A stretch of DNA of 64,000 nt from Phycisphaerales bacterium (GTDB lineage: Bacteria; Planctomycetota; Phycisphaerae; UBA1845; UTPLA1). Below, one piece after another: positions 36,749 through 45,295 of the stretch. The position numbers were made by a program, and so were the translations under genes. Within the stretch, counting starts at the first letter, position 1, and the number at the start of each line of letters is the position of its first letter. The notes below the pieces were generated by a model. The model was not told where the DNA came from. It was given only the letters and a program-made list of their open reading frames with translations, and ran no database searches. The stretch is taken from the NCBI GenBank assembly GCA_020639075.1, contig JACKHI010000001.1, forward strand, positions 4,588,001-4,652,000. The letters are read 5' to 3'.

Positions 36749-37775
36749 CGGCCGCACTCACGCGCTGTGGTGCGAATTTCGATTGATCCCGCATCATCGC
36801 ATACGCGATCACCAACAACTTGCGAGCCGTCGCGACGATGGCCTTCTTGTACCGATCCTTCCTGCCGCGATGGACTCGCTCGAAGAAGGCGCGCATTTCG
36901 GGGTTGCGTCGGATCACCACATGCGCCGCCTCGACGACCAGCCAACGCACCACGCTGGCGCCGCGCCGCGATATACATCCTTCGCGGCCGCGACCATCCG
37001 AGACATCCAGCGTCGGCACGACCCCGAAGTTACTCGAGAACTGTTTGCCATCGCGGAAGCGTTTGACGCCGTCGGTAAAGGCAACGACGGCTTCTGCAGT
37101 GCGCGGTCCCACGCCGGGAATCGTCTGTAGCAGCGCCACGTCCGAATGCAGCCTGGCGATCCGATCGAGTTGGCGATGAATGTCGTTCAGCTTCTCGTCG
37201 AGCCCGTCCAGTTCCGCCGTCTGCGATTCGACCATGAACTGACGAAGTTCGTCGAAGGCCAGCGACGAGAGCCAGATTCGTCCGACTCGCGTCCAGCAAC
37301 TCCTGTGCGGGCAGCGGTACAGGTAGGCGCGGAGGATCGAGCGAATCTGGTTCTTGACCCTGGTGCGACGCTTCACCACGGTGCGGCGATGGTTGATCAG
37401 CGCCCGCCACGCGGCGATGTCGGCCCTCGGCAGATGCACCGTCGGCACCTGGTTCAGATAGAGCAACGTCACCAACTTGCGTGCGTCGATCTTGTCGTTC
37501 TTGCGACCGTCGCGAAAGAGCCACGGGATCAGGGATGGGTTGGCGACCAGAACGTCGGCGGCCAGGGGTTTGACAATGGCCATGATCGCCTGGGCATGAG
37601 GACCGATCTCGAAAACGGCCTTGCAATCCCCGTTCAGCGGCTCGAGCACTCCACGAATCGCCTCGGCGGTCGTCGGGACCTTCACCGTGCGATATCGACG
37701 CCGTTCGTCCGCCGTCGGATCAAAAATGCAAATCGTGGTAGACAACAGATGTACGTCCATGCCAACATATAACAT
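36744..37775 (-). CDS. IS110-family DEDD recombinase (transposase)
   Basis: 343 residues from ATG 37775, with GGAGG about 9 nt upstream. The N-terminal RuvC-like domain has the DEDD residues: Asp7 in LYVGMD, Glu in VFEIGP, and KNDKIDARKL. The C-terminal Tnp_20 domain has TIPGVGPRTAEAVVAF and the serine in VSDGRGREGC. Length and motifs are complete, so the enzyme may be active. IS110-type recombinases are guided by a bridge RNA encoded in the element. Confidence 0.93.
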   Translation of the reverse strand: MLYVGMDVHLLSTTICIFDPTADERRRYRTVKVPTTAEAIRGVLEPLNGDCKAVFEIGPHAQAIMAIVKPLAADVLVANPSLIPWLFRDGRKNDKIDARKLVTLLYLNQVPTVHLPRADIAAWRALINHRRTVVKRRTRVKNQIRSILRAYLYRCPHRSCWTRVGRIWLSSLAFDELRQFMVESQTAELDGLDEKLNDIHRQLDRIARLHSDVALLQTIPGVGPRTAEAVVAFTDGVKRFRDGKQFSSNFGVVPTLDVSDGRGREGCISRRGASVVRWLVVEAAHVVIRRNPEMRAFFERVHRGRKDRYKKAIVATARKLLVIAYAMMRDQSKFAPQRVSAAA

Positions 37776-37871
37776 TGTGTGTTCCTCCGTTCGTGAGATA
37801 ACCAAACCCGTCTCTAACAACTTGGGTCAATTATCCCAACCGGGGGAACACGCTCATAGTTTCTCTGCTTA

Positions 37872-37899
37872 CAAAAAAAGCCCCGCAATCGCGGGGCTT
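37872..37899 (-). terminator. Terminator of the sigma-factor gene
   Basis: On the minus strand AAGCCCCGC-GATT-GCGGGGCTT is followed by a run of T (plus-strand A run at 37873-37879). It lies 40 nt after the stop codon at 37940 and just outside the IS element. Confidence 0.9.
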
Positions 37900-37939
37900 C
37901 TTGAGGAGGAGAAGAGGTTACCTAAGGATTCAAAGTCTG

Positions 37940-38917
37940 TTACGCCGCAAGGAAGTCGTCGTGGAGCTTCTCGCGGAGCTTCGCAAGAGCACGGTTCTGG
38001 ATCTGCCGGACGCGCTCCTTCGTCACGCCGATGAGCGAGCCGACCTGTTCCAGCGTCTTCGGCGCATCGCCTTCGAGGCCCTGGACCTTCGCCAATGCGA
38101 ATCGCGCCTTCAGAACCGTCACTTCGACGGCGCTGAGCTCGGCCGTATTCTCTCGGATGATGCCGCGAAGCTCTTCGACGCAGTCGGCTTCATGATCGAC
38201 GCGGCGCTTGTCAAGGTAGTCGCTGCGTTCCAGCGACGGATCGAACTCGACCGGGAAGCGGCCGCGATATCGGGCCAGCTTCATGGCGACGCGGCTGAAG
38301 CTCTTGAGGATCGCGCGGCATGCATAGGTGCTGAACTTGTAGCCGCGGCCGGCGTCGAACTTGTCAACGCTGCGAAGCAGGGCCATGTTGCCTTCGCTGA
38401 TCAGATCGGCATAGTCGATGTTGCCGAGCTTCGTGCGCTTCGCCATGGCGAGGACGAGCGGAAGATTCGATTGCACGATCTCATTCTGCGTCTGCTCGAC
38501 GCGCTGCTGCCACCAGAGGACTTCTTCCGTCGCAGCCTTCGTCAACCGTCGGTTGTCGAACTTCTTCAGGATCTTGTCGATGCGGAAGCGGGCGTAGTTG
38601 AGGCGAAGGAACAGCGTTCGCTCCTTCGTGGCCGTCAACGTGCCGCCGGGAAGCATGGATTCCGTCGCCGGCATTTCTTCAGCGACGGCAGCGTTACACC
38701 ACGGACGTGTGTCATGGCCGGAAACGAAGTCTTCCGCGAACAACTCCGTGGCGACGCCGCGATGGGTGAACGACGGGTCGGAAATGAACTCGAACGGACG
38801 GCTGAGCAGCCGATCAAGCATCTCCTGGTCGGCCGTCGTCAGCTGGCCGAGAGTCGACTTCGCCGGCTTCTGAGCCGTCGGGATCTTTGCGTCGCGGATT
38901 TCGCTTGCTGAAGCCAT
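37940..38917 (-). CDS. Compact sigma-70-family RNA polymerase sigma factor
   Basis: 325 residues. An unusual N-terminal ~110 residues precede region 1.2-like and region 2 sequence (NLPLVLAMAKRT, DLISEGNMALLRSVDKFD, GYKFSTYACRAILKSF). A short linker replaces most of region 3, then region 4 follows with the helix-turn-helix KTLEQVGSLIGVTKERVRQI, which is of the RpoD type and binds the -35 element. ATG 38917 has GGGAG 9 nt upstream. It is probably a group 2/3 sigma factor rather than the primary one. A promoter with TTGCAT-N16-TATTCT lies 260 nt upstream and a terminator follows. Confidence 0.88.
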   Translation of the reverse strand: MASASEIRDAKIPTAQKPAKSTLGQLTTADQEMLDRLLSRPFEFISDPSFTHRGVATELFAEDFVSGHDTRPWCNAAVAEEMPATESMLPGGTLTATKERTLFLRLNYARFRIDKILKKFDNRRLTKAATEEVLWWQQRVEQTQNEIVQSNLPLVLAMAKRTKLGNIDYADLISEGNMALLRSVDKFDAGRGYKFSTYACRAILKSFSRVAMKLARYRGRFPVEFDPSLERSDYLDKRRVDHEADCVEELRGIIRENTAELSAVEVTVLKARFALAKVQGLEGDAPKTLEQVGSLIGVTKERVRQIQNRALAKLREKLHDDFLAA

Positions 38918-39434
38918 GATGTCTGTCTCCCGCGGTCTCCATAAGGACCGCTTCGGTTTGGCAACTCTGGCGAGCTTCGGTGGGGAGCTGATCGCGCAGC
39001 ACTGGGTGCCTCAACACGCGACCAACCGCGTGCGTCCGGTTGCCGTTGGACGCTGGATCACTTCTTCTTCTTCAGTTCCGGCCGACGCGGCAGTCGCTCA
39101 ACTGCTTGCCGACCTTGCGGGCGACCCATCTACCTAATGGGTCGTGTGGGGGTGGGCTAACTTGCTACGATTAATCCAAGAATAACACAAGAAATTGGAC
39201 ATGCAAATTTTTTCTTCCTGGATCTTGACCTGGATTTGACCTCGGGGGGCGCTTTTTCTTGGTTCTAAGTAGCTATCTGTGCGAAACTTATACGGACCGT
39301 TCGGGGCCGCGGCAAGAATGACGATGCGTCACCAGGTTTGTGTCCGGAAAGCCGACTTTGTTACCGATTTCACGAAGTGGGTAATATCTCCAATGATTTC
39401 CCATGCAACACGCCATGTACGGGCAGCAGGAGGA
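38918..39434 (-). promoter_or_regulatory. Upstream region and long leader of the sigma-factor gene
   Basis: On the minus strand -35 TTGCAT (39201-39206) and -10 TATTCT (39179-39184) are 16 nt apart, giving a leader of about 255 nt. Inside the leader an 8-bp hairpin CGACCCAT/ATGGGTCG (39122-39144) is seen. The -35 region lies in an AT-rich patch. No gene is convincing in this 517-base interval. Confidence 0.5.
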
Positions 39435-39818
39435 TTACTCTTTTCCGGGAAGGTATTGCGCGAGCAATTCCGCTGTGGAGTCTTCGAAAACGGAGTTCTT
39501 TCCAAAGCCGGGCACACCGCCCGCGGCAATGCTCTTGGCTTGCGCCTCCTCAAAATTGCTGATCATCATCATCGGCGTCCCATTGATGGAACCGTCGGAT
39601 TTGGCCCGCTCAAGCAGGGCGATCCCCGGACTTCCGTCCGCGAAGATCAGACGGTTGAACAGTACGAGGGCGTAAGTGTTCGATCGCAGTTTCTCAAGGG
39701 CTTCGTCCACGAACATGACGCGGTCGATGCTGACGTCGAAACGCTCGCCCAGCATTCGCCGAAGCGTCCAATGGTCCGGATCACAATTGCCGACGTCCAG
39801 AACTGCCGCTTGCGCCAA
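39435..39818 (-). CDS. Receiver-like protein lacking the phospho-acceptor aspartate
   Basis: 127 residues from TTG 39818, chosen because GGAGG stands 8 nt upstream. The layout is that of a CheY-type receiver: beta1 AAVLDVGNCDPDH, beta3 ALVLFNRLIFADG, beta4 PMMMISNF, beta5 VPGFGKN. The phosphorylation site at the end of beta3 is Asn55, not Asp; the acidic pair after beta1 is displaced; the switch Ser87 and Lys107 are kept. It is therefore probably a phosphorylation-independent receiver. -10 box ATTATA (minus TATAAT) is at 39895-39900. It precedes the sigma-factor gene on the same strand. Confidence 0.6.
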   Translation of the reverse strand: MAQAAVLDVGNCDPDHWTLRRMLGERFDVSIDRVMFVDEALEKLRSNTYALVLFNRLIFADGSPGIALLERAKSDGSINGTPMMMISNFEEAQAKSIAAGGVPGFGKNSVFEDSTAELLAQYLPGKE

Positions 39819-39976
39819 GGCCACATCCTCCAGGATTCCATGCGACGATCGCCGATCGTCCGGCGGGACACTGCTCCCCAAATCAATTTTGCGGATTATA
39901 GTGACGATCTCTTCGAAGTGGGGCGCTCGCGCTAGGCGCGGCCCCGCGGATGGAATCGATCGAACGGAGCAGCTGA

Positions 39977-41158
39977 ATGAGACTTTCCGAGCGGGCAAAG
40001 GGAATCACGCCGTCGGCAACGTTGGCAGTCGCGACGAAAGCGGCGGAACTGAAGCGAGCCGGCGTGAACGTGATCGGTTTCGGCGCCGGCGAGCCGGACT
40101 TTCGCACGCCCGCGCACATCATTGCCGCGACGAAGGCAGCGCTTGACGGTGGCCATACCGGCTACGCCAAACCGTCCTGCGGCATTCCGGCTGCGAAGGA
40201 AGCCGTCTGTGAGAAATTCCGTCGCGAAAACGGACTGACCTATTCGCCATCGCAGGTCATCGTGACGCTCGGCGGCAAAGAGGCGTTGGCGCTCGCGTTT
40301 GCTGCACTCCTCGATCCGGGGGACGAAGTCCTCCTGCCGGTTCCGTACTGGGTCAGCTTTCCCGAACAGATCCAGTTTTTCGGCGGCAAAGTGGTTCCCA
40401 TCGTGCCCAAGGGTGATGACCTTCGTTTGACGCCGGATCAGATCGCCGCGGCCGTGACGAATCGCACGCGGATATTCGTGTTCAACAGCCCGTCGAACCC
40501 CGGCGGTTTCGCATACAACGCTGCGGAAACCAAAGCGATCGCCGCGGCGCTTGCGGATCACGATTTGATCGTCTTCAGCGACGAGATGTACGACCAGTTG
40601 AGATACGGCGACCGCAGAGAGCATTTCAGCTTCGCGCGAATCAGCGATGCCTGGTACGAAAAGACGATTACGTTCAATGCCACCAGCAAGACGCACGCGA
40701 TGACTGGCTGGCGACTGGGGTATGCCGCCGGCCCGACGAACATCATCAAGGCGATGAGCAATGTGCAAAGCCACACGACGAGCGGCGCCGTTCACTTCGC
40801 CCAGTACGGACTCATCGAGGCTCTCACGGGCGACCAGGCGCACGTCGCGGAAATGCACGCGGCATTCGAGAAACGCGGCGCGCACATGGCTCGGCGATTG
40901 AACGAATTGAAAGGCGTGCGCTGCATCGAACCCAGCGGCGCATTCTATTGCTTCCCGGATGTCCGCGAGGCGTTCAAGCCGCTCGGTGTGTCGGACGGGG
41001 CGGGCTTCTGCGAAGTGATGCTGGAAAAGGCCCACGTCGCACTCGTGCCGGGCGATGCGTTCGGTATGGACACACATATCCGCATGAGTTTCGCGACGGG
41101 CATGGAGCAGATCGATACGGGCATCGATCGAATGGCTGAAGTGCTGGGGCGGAAATAA
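39977..41158 (+). CDS. Aspartate aminotransferase (class I, AspB type)
   Basis: 393 residues. Fold-type I PLP enzyme that moves the amino group between aspartate and 2-oxoglutarate. GAGEPDFRTPAHI, GGKEALALA, NSPSNPGG, FSDEMYDQL (PLP Asp) and SKTHAMTGWRLGY with the Schiff-base lysine are all seen. The residues fit subgroup I-beta/Ib; prephenate aminotransferase activity cannot be excluded. ATG 39977 has GGAG 9 nt upstream. Its end and that of moeA converge. Confidence 0.92.
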   Translation: MRLSERAKGITPSATLAVATKAAELKRAGVNVIGFGAGEPDFRTPAHIIAATKAALDGGHTGYAKPSCGIPAAKEAVCEKFRRENGLTYSPSQVIVTLGGKEALALAFAALLDPGDEVLLPVPYWVSFPEQIQFFGGKVVPIVPKGDDLRLTPDQIAAAVTNRTRIFVFNSPSNPGGFAYNAAETKAIAAALADHDLIVFSDEMYDQLRYGDRREHFSFARISDAWYEKTITFNATSKTHAMTGWRLGYAAGPTNIIKAMSNVQSHTTSGAVHFAQYGLIEALTGDQAHVAEMHAAFEKRGAHMARRLNELKGVRCIEPSGAFYCFPDVREAFKPLGVSDGAGFCEVMLEKAHVALVPGDAFGMDTHIRMSFATGMEQIDTGIDRMAEVLGRK

Positions 41159-41194
41159 CTGCCTCGCCATATCAGCACGGCATCGCCGGGCCGG

Positions 41195-41230
41195 GCCAGT
41201 GATGGCCTGATTGGTCCGCCAATCACTGGC
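41195..41230. other. Hairpin between convergent genes
   Basis: GCCAGTGAT (41195-41203) pairs with ATCACTGGC (41222-41230); TGATTGG/CCAATCA (41208-41225) is an alternative stem. It lies between the convergent aminotransferase and moeA stops and has no U run. It may act as a bidirectional transcript end. Confidence 0.4.
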
Positions 41231-41247
41231 ACGCGGCGATGCGAACC

Positions 41248-42507
41248 TTACAACTCTGTCGATATTGGTATGACTTCGACCGTTTCGTCCGCCGCAATGC
41301 CGCGCGTCGGATCATTCAGGACGAGCAGGGCATTGGCCATGGCGAGGCCGAATGGATCACCGCTGCCGCCCCACGCGCAGGGTTCGACGAGTTCACCGGC
41401 TTCGGAGTGATTCCAGAATCTCGCGGGAACGAATGCAGGGCGAGCGTCACGCTTCGGCTCAATGCAACGCGTCAGTGTAGCTCGCAGTCGATGCGGCGGT
41501 TTGCATGGATGGCCGACGAGACCGCGCAATGCCATGCGAACGAAGAGCCACGCGCAAACAAACGCACTGACGGGATTGCCTGGCAGTCCGAAGACGTGCT
41601 GGCCTTGAGGACCGCGACCATACGCAACGGGCTTGCCCGGTCGCATGTTGACGCCGTGGAATCGCCATTCGACGCCGAGTTCGGCGCAAACACTCGGCAC
41701 AAGGTCGAGCGTCCCCATCGACATGCCGCCAACGCTGATGACGACGGGGCACTCCAGAGCTTCGATGAGTTTCGATCGCAAATCAGTCTTGTCGTCGCGG
41801 GCGATGCCGACACGGCGAGGCGTCGCTCCGAACTGGCGAACAAGCGATGCCAACATGGGGCCGTTGCTGTCATGAATCTGGCCGGCGGCGAGCGTTTCGC
41901 CGATCGGAACGATCTCGTTTCCCGTCAGAACGATGGCTGCATGAACCTTCGGGTAAACGCTGACGCGCGTGCAACCGGCCGTCGCGAGGGCCGCCATCTG
42001 CGCCGCTTCGATCGTCATGGGCGCTGCGAGCAGGAGTTCGCCCGTTCGCCGATCGGCGCCCTTGGGAGCGACATGTTTCCCCGCCGCGACCTGCGTCTTG
42101 ATTTCAACAGTCATCAAGTCGTCCGCGACGTGCGTGTCTTCGATTCGGACGACAGCGTCGGCGCCGATCGGCAGCGGCGCGCCGGTATTGATGCGCATCG
42201 CCTCGCCGGACTGGATCCTGCGGTCCGCCGCGGCGCCGGCGGCGGCGAGTCCGGCGATGTTCAGTCTGGCGCCGGCAACTGTGCAGTCGGCGGATTGAAC
42301 CGCGAATCCGTCCATCATGGCCTTGTCGAAGAGCGGCCAGTCCTGTGTCGCGGCAACTGGTTGCGCGAGGATTCGATCGGCGGCGTCGGCGAGATTGACG
42401 AATTCCGGCGCTGCGTGCCGGACTTCGCCGGCGATCGCAGACCATGCCTCGTCGAGCGTCAGCAGCGGACGTCGCCCCGGTCCCCAGTTGTTCGGCGGAG
42501 TTTTCAT
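41248..42507 (-). CDS. moeA: Molybdopterin molybdenumtransferase
   Basis: 419 residues. It inserts molybdate into adenylated molybdopterin. Domain order is MoeA-like: AMMDGFAVQSADC, INTGAPLPIGADAVVRIEDT, the MoCF domain with VLTGNEIVP, SVGGMSMGTLDLV (family TSGGVSVG) and GLPGNPVSAFVCA. ATG 42507 is chosen; the frame opens further upstream without MoeA similarity. No other Mo-cofactor gene is in the window, so the molybdoenzyme it serves is unknown. Confidence 0.92.
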   Translation of the reverse strand: MKTPPNNWGPGRRPLLTLDEAWSAIAGEVRHAAPEFVNLADAADRILAQPVAATQDWPLFDKAMMDGFAVQSADCTVAGARLNIAGLAAAGAAADRRIQSGEAMRINTGAPLPIGADAVVRIEDTHVADDLMTVEIKTQVAAGKHVAPKGADRRTGELLLAAPMTIEAAQMAALATAGCTRVSVYPKVHAAIVLTGNEIVPIGETLAAGQIHDSNGPMLASLVRQFGATPRRVGIARDDKTDLRSKLIEALECPVVISVGGMSMGTLDLVPSVCAELGVEWRFHGVNMRPGKPVAYGRGPQGQHVFGLPGNPVSAFVCAWLFVRMALRGLVGHPCKPPHRLRATLTRCIEPKRDARPAFVPARFWNHSEAGELVEPCAWGGSGDPFGLAMANALLVLNDPTRGIAADETVEVIPISTEL

Positions 42508-42791
42508 GGTAGCGCAATTCATCGGCGATTCGGTCACTTCAGTCAGGCGGCAAGTTCCGGCAAATCGTGCGCGTCGTCGGCGAATTGTAGTGCCGGTAAT
42601 GTCGGCTGCAGCGTGCATGCGGACGATGATTTGGCGGTAATAGTGCTGAAAACAAATGATTCGCTTCTCAATTCGGCGCGGTCCCGTCGATCTCACTATT
42701 TGTGCGCAGGCGCACGAATCGACCTGCCGCGGGGGTTCGCGGCGGCCGGCGTGCACGGAATGATTCACATTTCCAAGGGAGGTACTTGCCT

Positions 42792-42938
42792 ATGGTGAGT
42801 GAACTAGTGACCACACTATTCAGTCCGGTTTTGGCGATGATGCAGAACTTTCTGGATGCGTCATTCACGGTGCTGGCCTTCTTCGGATTCAGCGCGCCCA
42901 ATGTGAATAGCATCGTTTCAAGCTTCTTCGGAGGCTGA
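42792..42938 (+). CDS. 48-residue hydrophobic peptide, stand-alone unit
   Basis: ATG 42792 is preceded by a strong RBS (AAGGGAGGT at 42775-42783, 8 nt away) and the frame ends at TGA, 25 nt before an intrinsic terminator at 42966. The peptide is largely hydrophobic (LVTTLFSPVLAMMQNF, ASFTVLAFFGFS, ends SSFFGG) with few charges. It could be a small membrane protein. It is not similar to anything I know. The 284-base gap before it holds no clear promoter. Confidence 0.6.
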   Translation: MVSELVTTLFSPVLAMMQNFLDASFTVLAFFGFSAPNVNSIVSSFFGG

Positions 42939-42965
42939 TTCCACCATCAAAACGCAGTGAATGTG

Positions 42966-43004
42966 AAAGCCGACGTGCGAGGAGACGCATGTCGGCTTTT
43001 TTTC
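42966..43004 (+). terminator. Terminator after the 48-residue peptide gene
   Basis: Stem AAAGCCGACGTGCG (42966-42979) with CGCATGTCGGCTTT (42986-42999), one G-T pair, loop AGGAGA, then a T run to 43003. Confidence 0.92.
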
Positions 43005-43138
43005 TGCAATCCTCTCGCCGATATTGCGAATCCACTTCGGATCCGGAATTTCAGCCCCTTGCGGCAGCTTCGAATCGACGGTGCAGTATCGTCTTTGCGC
43101 ATTGGGCTGCGGGCGTTCCGGCGGAGCGGGAGGACGGC

Positions 43139-43990
43139 ATGGCGGAGGATTCGAAGGGGATCGGGCGAATCGTCGCGGCCGAAATCATCGGGACGTTCAT
43201 TCTCGTCTTCTTCGGAACTGGATCGGTCTTCGTGGCCGTTCTGACCGGCGAACTGCACGGACTGATGCAAGTGGCGTTCGTCTGGGCGATCGCGATCGGC
43301 CTCGCCATTTACGCCGTCGGCGCGATCAGCGGCGCACATCTGAACCCTGCCGTGACGCTGGCGTTCGTCGCTTTTCGCCGGTTTCCGCTCAGCCGGGCCG
43401 GCGCCTACGTCGTATCGCAGCTCGTCGGAGCGATGATTGCGTCGGCAGTCCTGTATGTTCTTTTCTCGAACATTCTCTCGGCCTTCGAGGCGGATAAGCA
43501 CATCACACGCGGTGAACCGGGCAGCCAGTTGTCGGCGATGGTATTCGGAGAGTACTTTCCGAATCCGGCGGTCTTCGGGACAACAGCCGATTCGTTCCAG
43601 CGCGTCACGCACGTTCAGGCGATGCTGGCCGAGGGGATCGGTACGGCGCTGCTCGTCTTCTTCATATTCGCGCTCACTGATGCGCGGAATGCGAATCGGC
43701 CGGGCAGCGTGCTTTGGGCAATCTTCATCGGACTTGCTGTCGCGATCATCATTGCGATTGTCGCGCCGTTGACACAGGCCGGTCTCAATCCGGCGCGGGA
43801 TCTCGGTCCACGGGTCTTTGCATATCTTGCCGGTTGGAAGTCGATTGCCATTCCGGGACCGCGGGGCGGGTTCTTCACTGTCTACATTCTCGCGCCGCTC
43901 GTCGGCGGTCTGGCCGGGGGATTGATCTACGATCGCGCGATTCGGCCTGGATTGCCGCATGAGTCGTCCGTCAGTGTTGGAGATGCGTGA
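43139..43990 (+). CDS. Aquaglyceroporin (MIP family, GlpF-like)
   Basis: 283 residues, six membrane helices. Two NPA boxes: GAHLNPAVT near residue 69 and GLNPARDLGPR near residue 217. The Asp after the second NPAR is typical of glycerol facilitators. A long loop (HITRGEPGSQLSAMVFGEYF) after helix 3 is common in that group. ATG 43139 has GGGAGG 5 nt upstream; an earlier in-frame ATG (42989) lies within the terminator hairpin. No glpK or glpD adjacent. Glycerol uptake is inferred. Confidence 0.92.
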   Translation: MAEDSKGIGRIVAAEIIGTFILVFFGTGSVFVAVLTGELHGLMQVAFVWAIAIGLAIYAVGAISGAHLNPAVTLAFVAFRRFPLSRAGAYVVSQLVGAMIASAVLYVLFSNILSAFEADKHITRGEPGSQLSAMVFGEYFPNPAVFGTTADSFQRVTHVQAMLAEGIGTALLVFFIFALTDARNANRPGSVLWAIFIGLAVAIIIAIVAPLTQAGLNPARDLGPRVFAYLAGWKSIAIPGPRGGFFTVYILAPLVGGLAGGLIYDRAIRPGLPHESSVSVGDA

Positions 43991-44035
43991 TCACACGCGA
44001 CATGAGAAGCGTCCTTCTCGCGTCGGACGCCTGAA

Positions 44036-45043
44036 TCATAGGAGTTCGTCGGAAACGGCTTCGCGCGTGATCTGGATGGCCCGATTGCCGCGGAGTTGCC
44101 CGAGTCGTCCCGCGAACTTGTTGCGATTCTCGATCTGAAGAATGAACTCGCGATTCACCAGTTTGTTCAGACGAATGATGTCGCCGGGCGCAAGTGACAA
44201 TAGTTCGCGGACGGTCAGTTGCGTCTGCCCGAGATAGACGCGGCCGTTGACTTTTGCGTGACGCAGGTTCTGCGAAACGGATCGCGCTTCGTCGCTGGTG
44301 CCGCCCTTGTGGGAATAGGCATGCCAGCTCTGCGTGCCGAGCTTTCCGATGATCGGTTCGATGACGTTGAATGGAATGCAGACGCTCATCGTTCCCGCCC
44401 GAGCACCGATCTTGATTTCGAACCCGATCACCACGACGACTTCGTTCGGTGCGACGATCTGCACGAGGTGCGGATTGCTTTCGGAACCGGCGACGGTGAA
44501 TTTCACTTTCAGCAGGTCCTGCCACGCCTCGGCGAGATTGGACAAGGCGCGCTCGATGATTCGCAGGACGAGTCGATTCTCGATCGCCGTCAAAGGTCGC
44601 TGAGGAATGAAGATCTCGGCATTGGTTCCGCCCAGCAATCGATCGACGATCGGAAAGACGATGAGCGGGCTGATTTCCAGGCACATCTGACCTGCGAGAG
44701 GCTCGGCGTTCAGCAGCGTGAAACACGTCGGGCTCGGCAGTGAGTGAATGAACTCGCTGTAGGTCAATTGTTCGGCGGTGGCGACGCGCGTCTCGACGAT
44801 GGTGCGGAGAAAGCCTGAGAGCGACGCGCCGAAATTCCGGGCGAAGCCTTCGTGAATCGACTGCAAGGCGCGCATCTGGTCCTTGCTGACTCGCTCGGGG
44901 CGCTTGAAGTCGTAAATGCTGATGTCACGATTGTCCGGCTCGTTCGATCCGCTGACTGAGGATGACTCTTCGGTCTCGACGCTTCCCGACGAGACTGCGT
45001 TCAGCAGGGCATCTACTTCGCTCTGGTCGAGAATGTCCGCCAT
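44036..45043 (-). CDS. fliM: Flagellar motor switch protein FliM
   Basis: 335 residues. The N-terminal CheY-P-binding peptide LDQSEVDALL (5-14), the middle CheC-like domain with SISI-type helices (TCFTLLNAEPLAGQM), LLGGTN and the C-terminal SpoA domain (LGQTQLTVRELLSLAPGDIIRL) are all present. It forms the C-ring that sets rotation direction. It is the only flagellar gene in the window, separated from any flagellar operon. No good RBS is seen before ATG 45043. Confidence 0.94.
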   Translation of the reverse strand: MADILDQSEVDALLNAVSSGSVETEESSSVSGSNEPDNRDISIYDFKRPERVSKDQMRALQSIHEGFARNFGASLSGFLRTIVETRVATAEQLTYSEFIHSLPSPTCFTLLNAEPLAGQMCLEISPLIVFPIVDRLLGGTNAEIFIPQRPLTAIENRLVLRIIERALSNLAEAWQDLLKVKFTVAGSESNPHLVQIVAPNEVVVVIGFEIKIGARAGTMSVCIPFNVIEPIIGKLGTQSWHAYSHKGGTSDEARSVSQNLRHAKVNGRVYLGQTQLTVRELLSLAPGDIIRLNKLVNREFILQIENRNKFAGRLGQLRGNRAIQITREAVSDELL

Positions 45044-45295
45044 GTGTGCTGAATGTAACTCTCAATAACGGCAATAGTTGCGCACTCGACGCGCAGTCTG
45101 TGCAAGTTTATCGGACAGATCGCCCGATCGCCTGCACCCGACTCGGATCGCGGTTCGCGAAGTGGGGGGCGTCGAGAATATTCGTCGGCCACCGGCCAAT
45201 ATGGGGTTGGCATGCAACATTGGATCGATCGCCGCCCGCCGGCAATCAACGGCACGGGATAGGCGCCGAAAGCAGATATCGAAAGGCGAATTGCG

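Larger units (their letters stand above)
36393..37859 (-). mobile_element. IS110-family insertion sequence, about 1.47 kb
   Basis: The ends carry a perfect 12-bp inverted repeat: CTATGAGCGTGT at 36393-36404 and its complement ACACGCTCATAG at 37848-37859. The element contains one recombinase gene, about 70 nt upstream of it and about 340 nt downstream. Short inverted ends and a long downstream non-coding part suit the IS1111 subgroup (from memory). It sits between pheS and the terminator of the sigma-factor gene and appears intact. Exact ends and core dinucleotide are not fixed by sequence alone. Confidence 0.8.

Noticed and set aside
42989..43138. ATG 42989 as start of the aquaglyceroporin
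   Set aside because: It is inside a terminator hairpin; ATG 43139 has GGGAGG and starts the family-like sequence.
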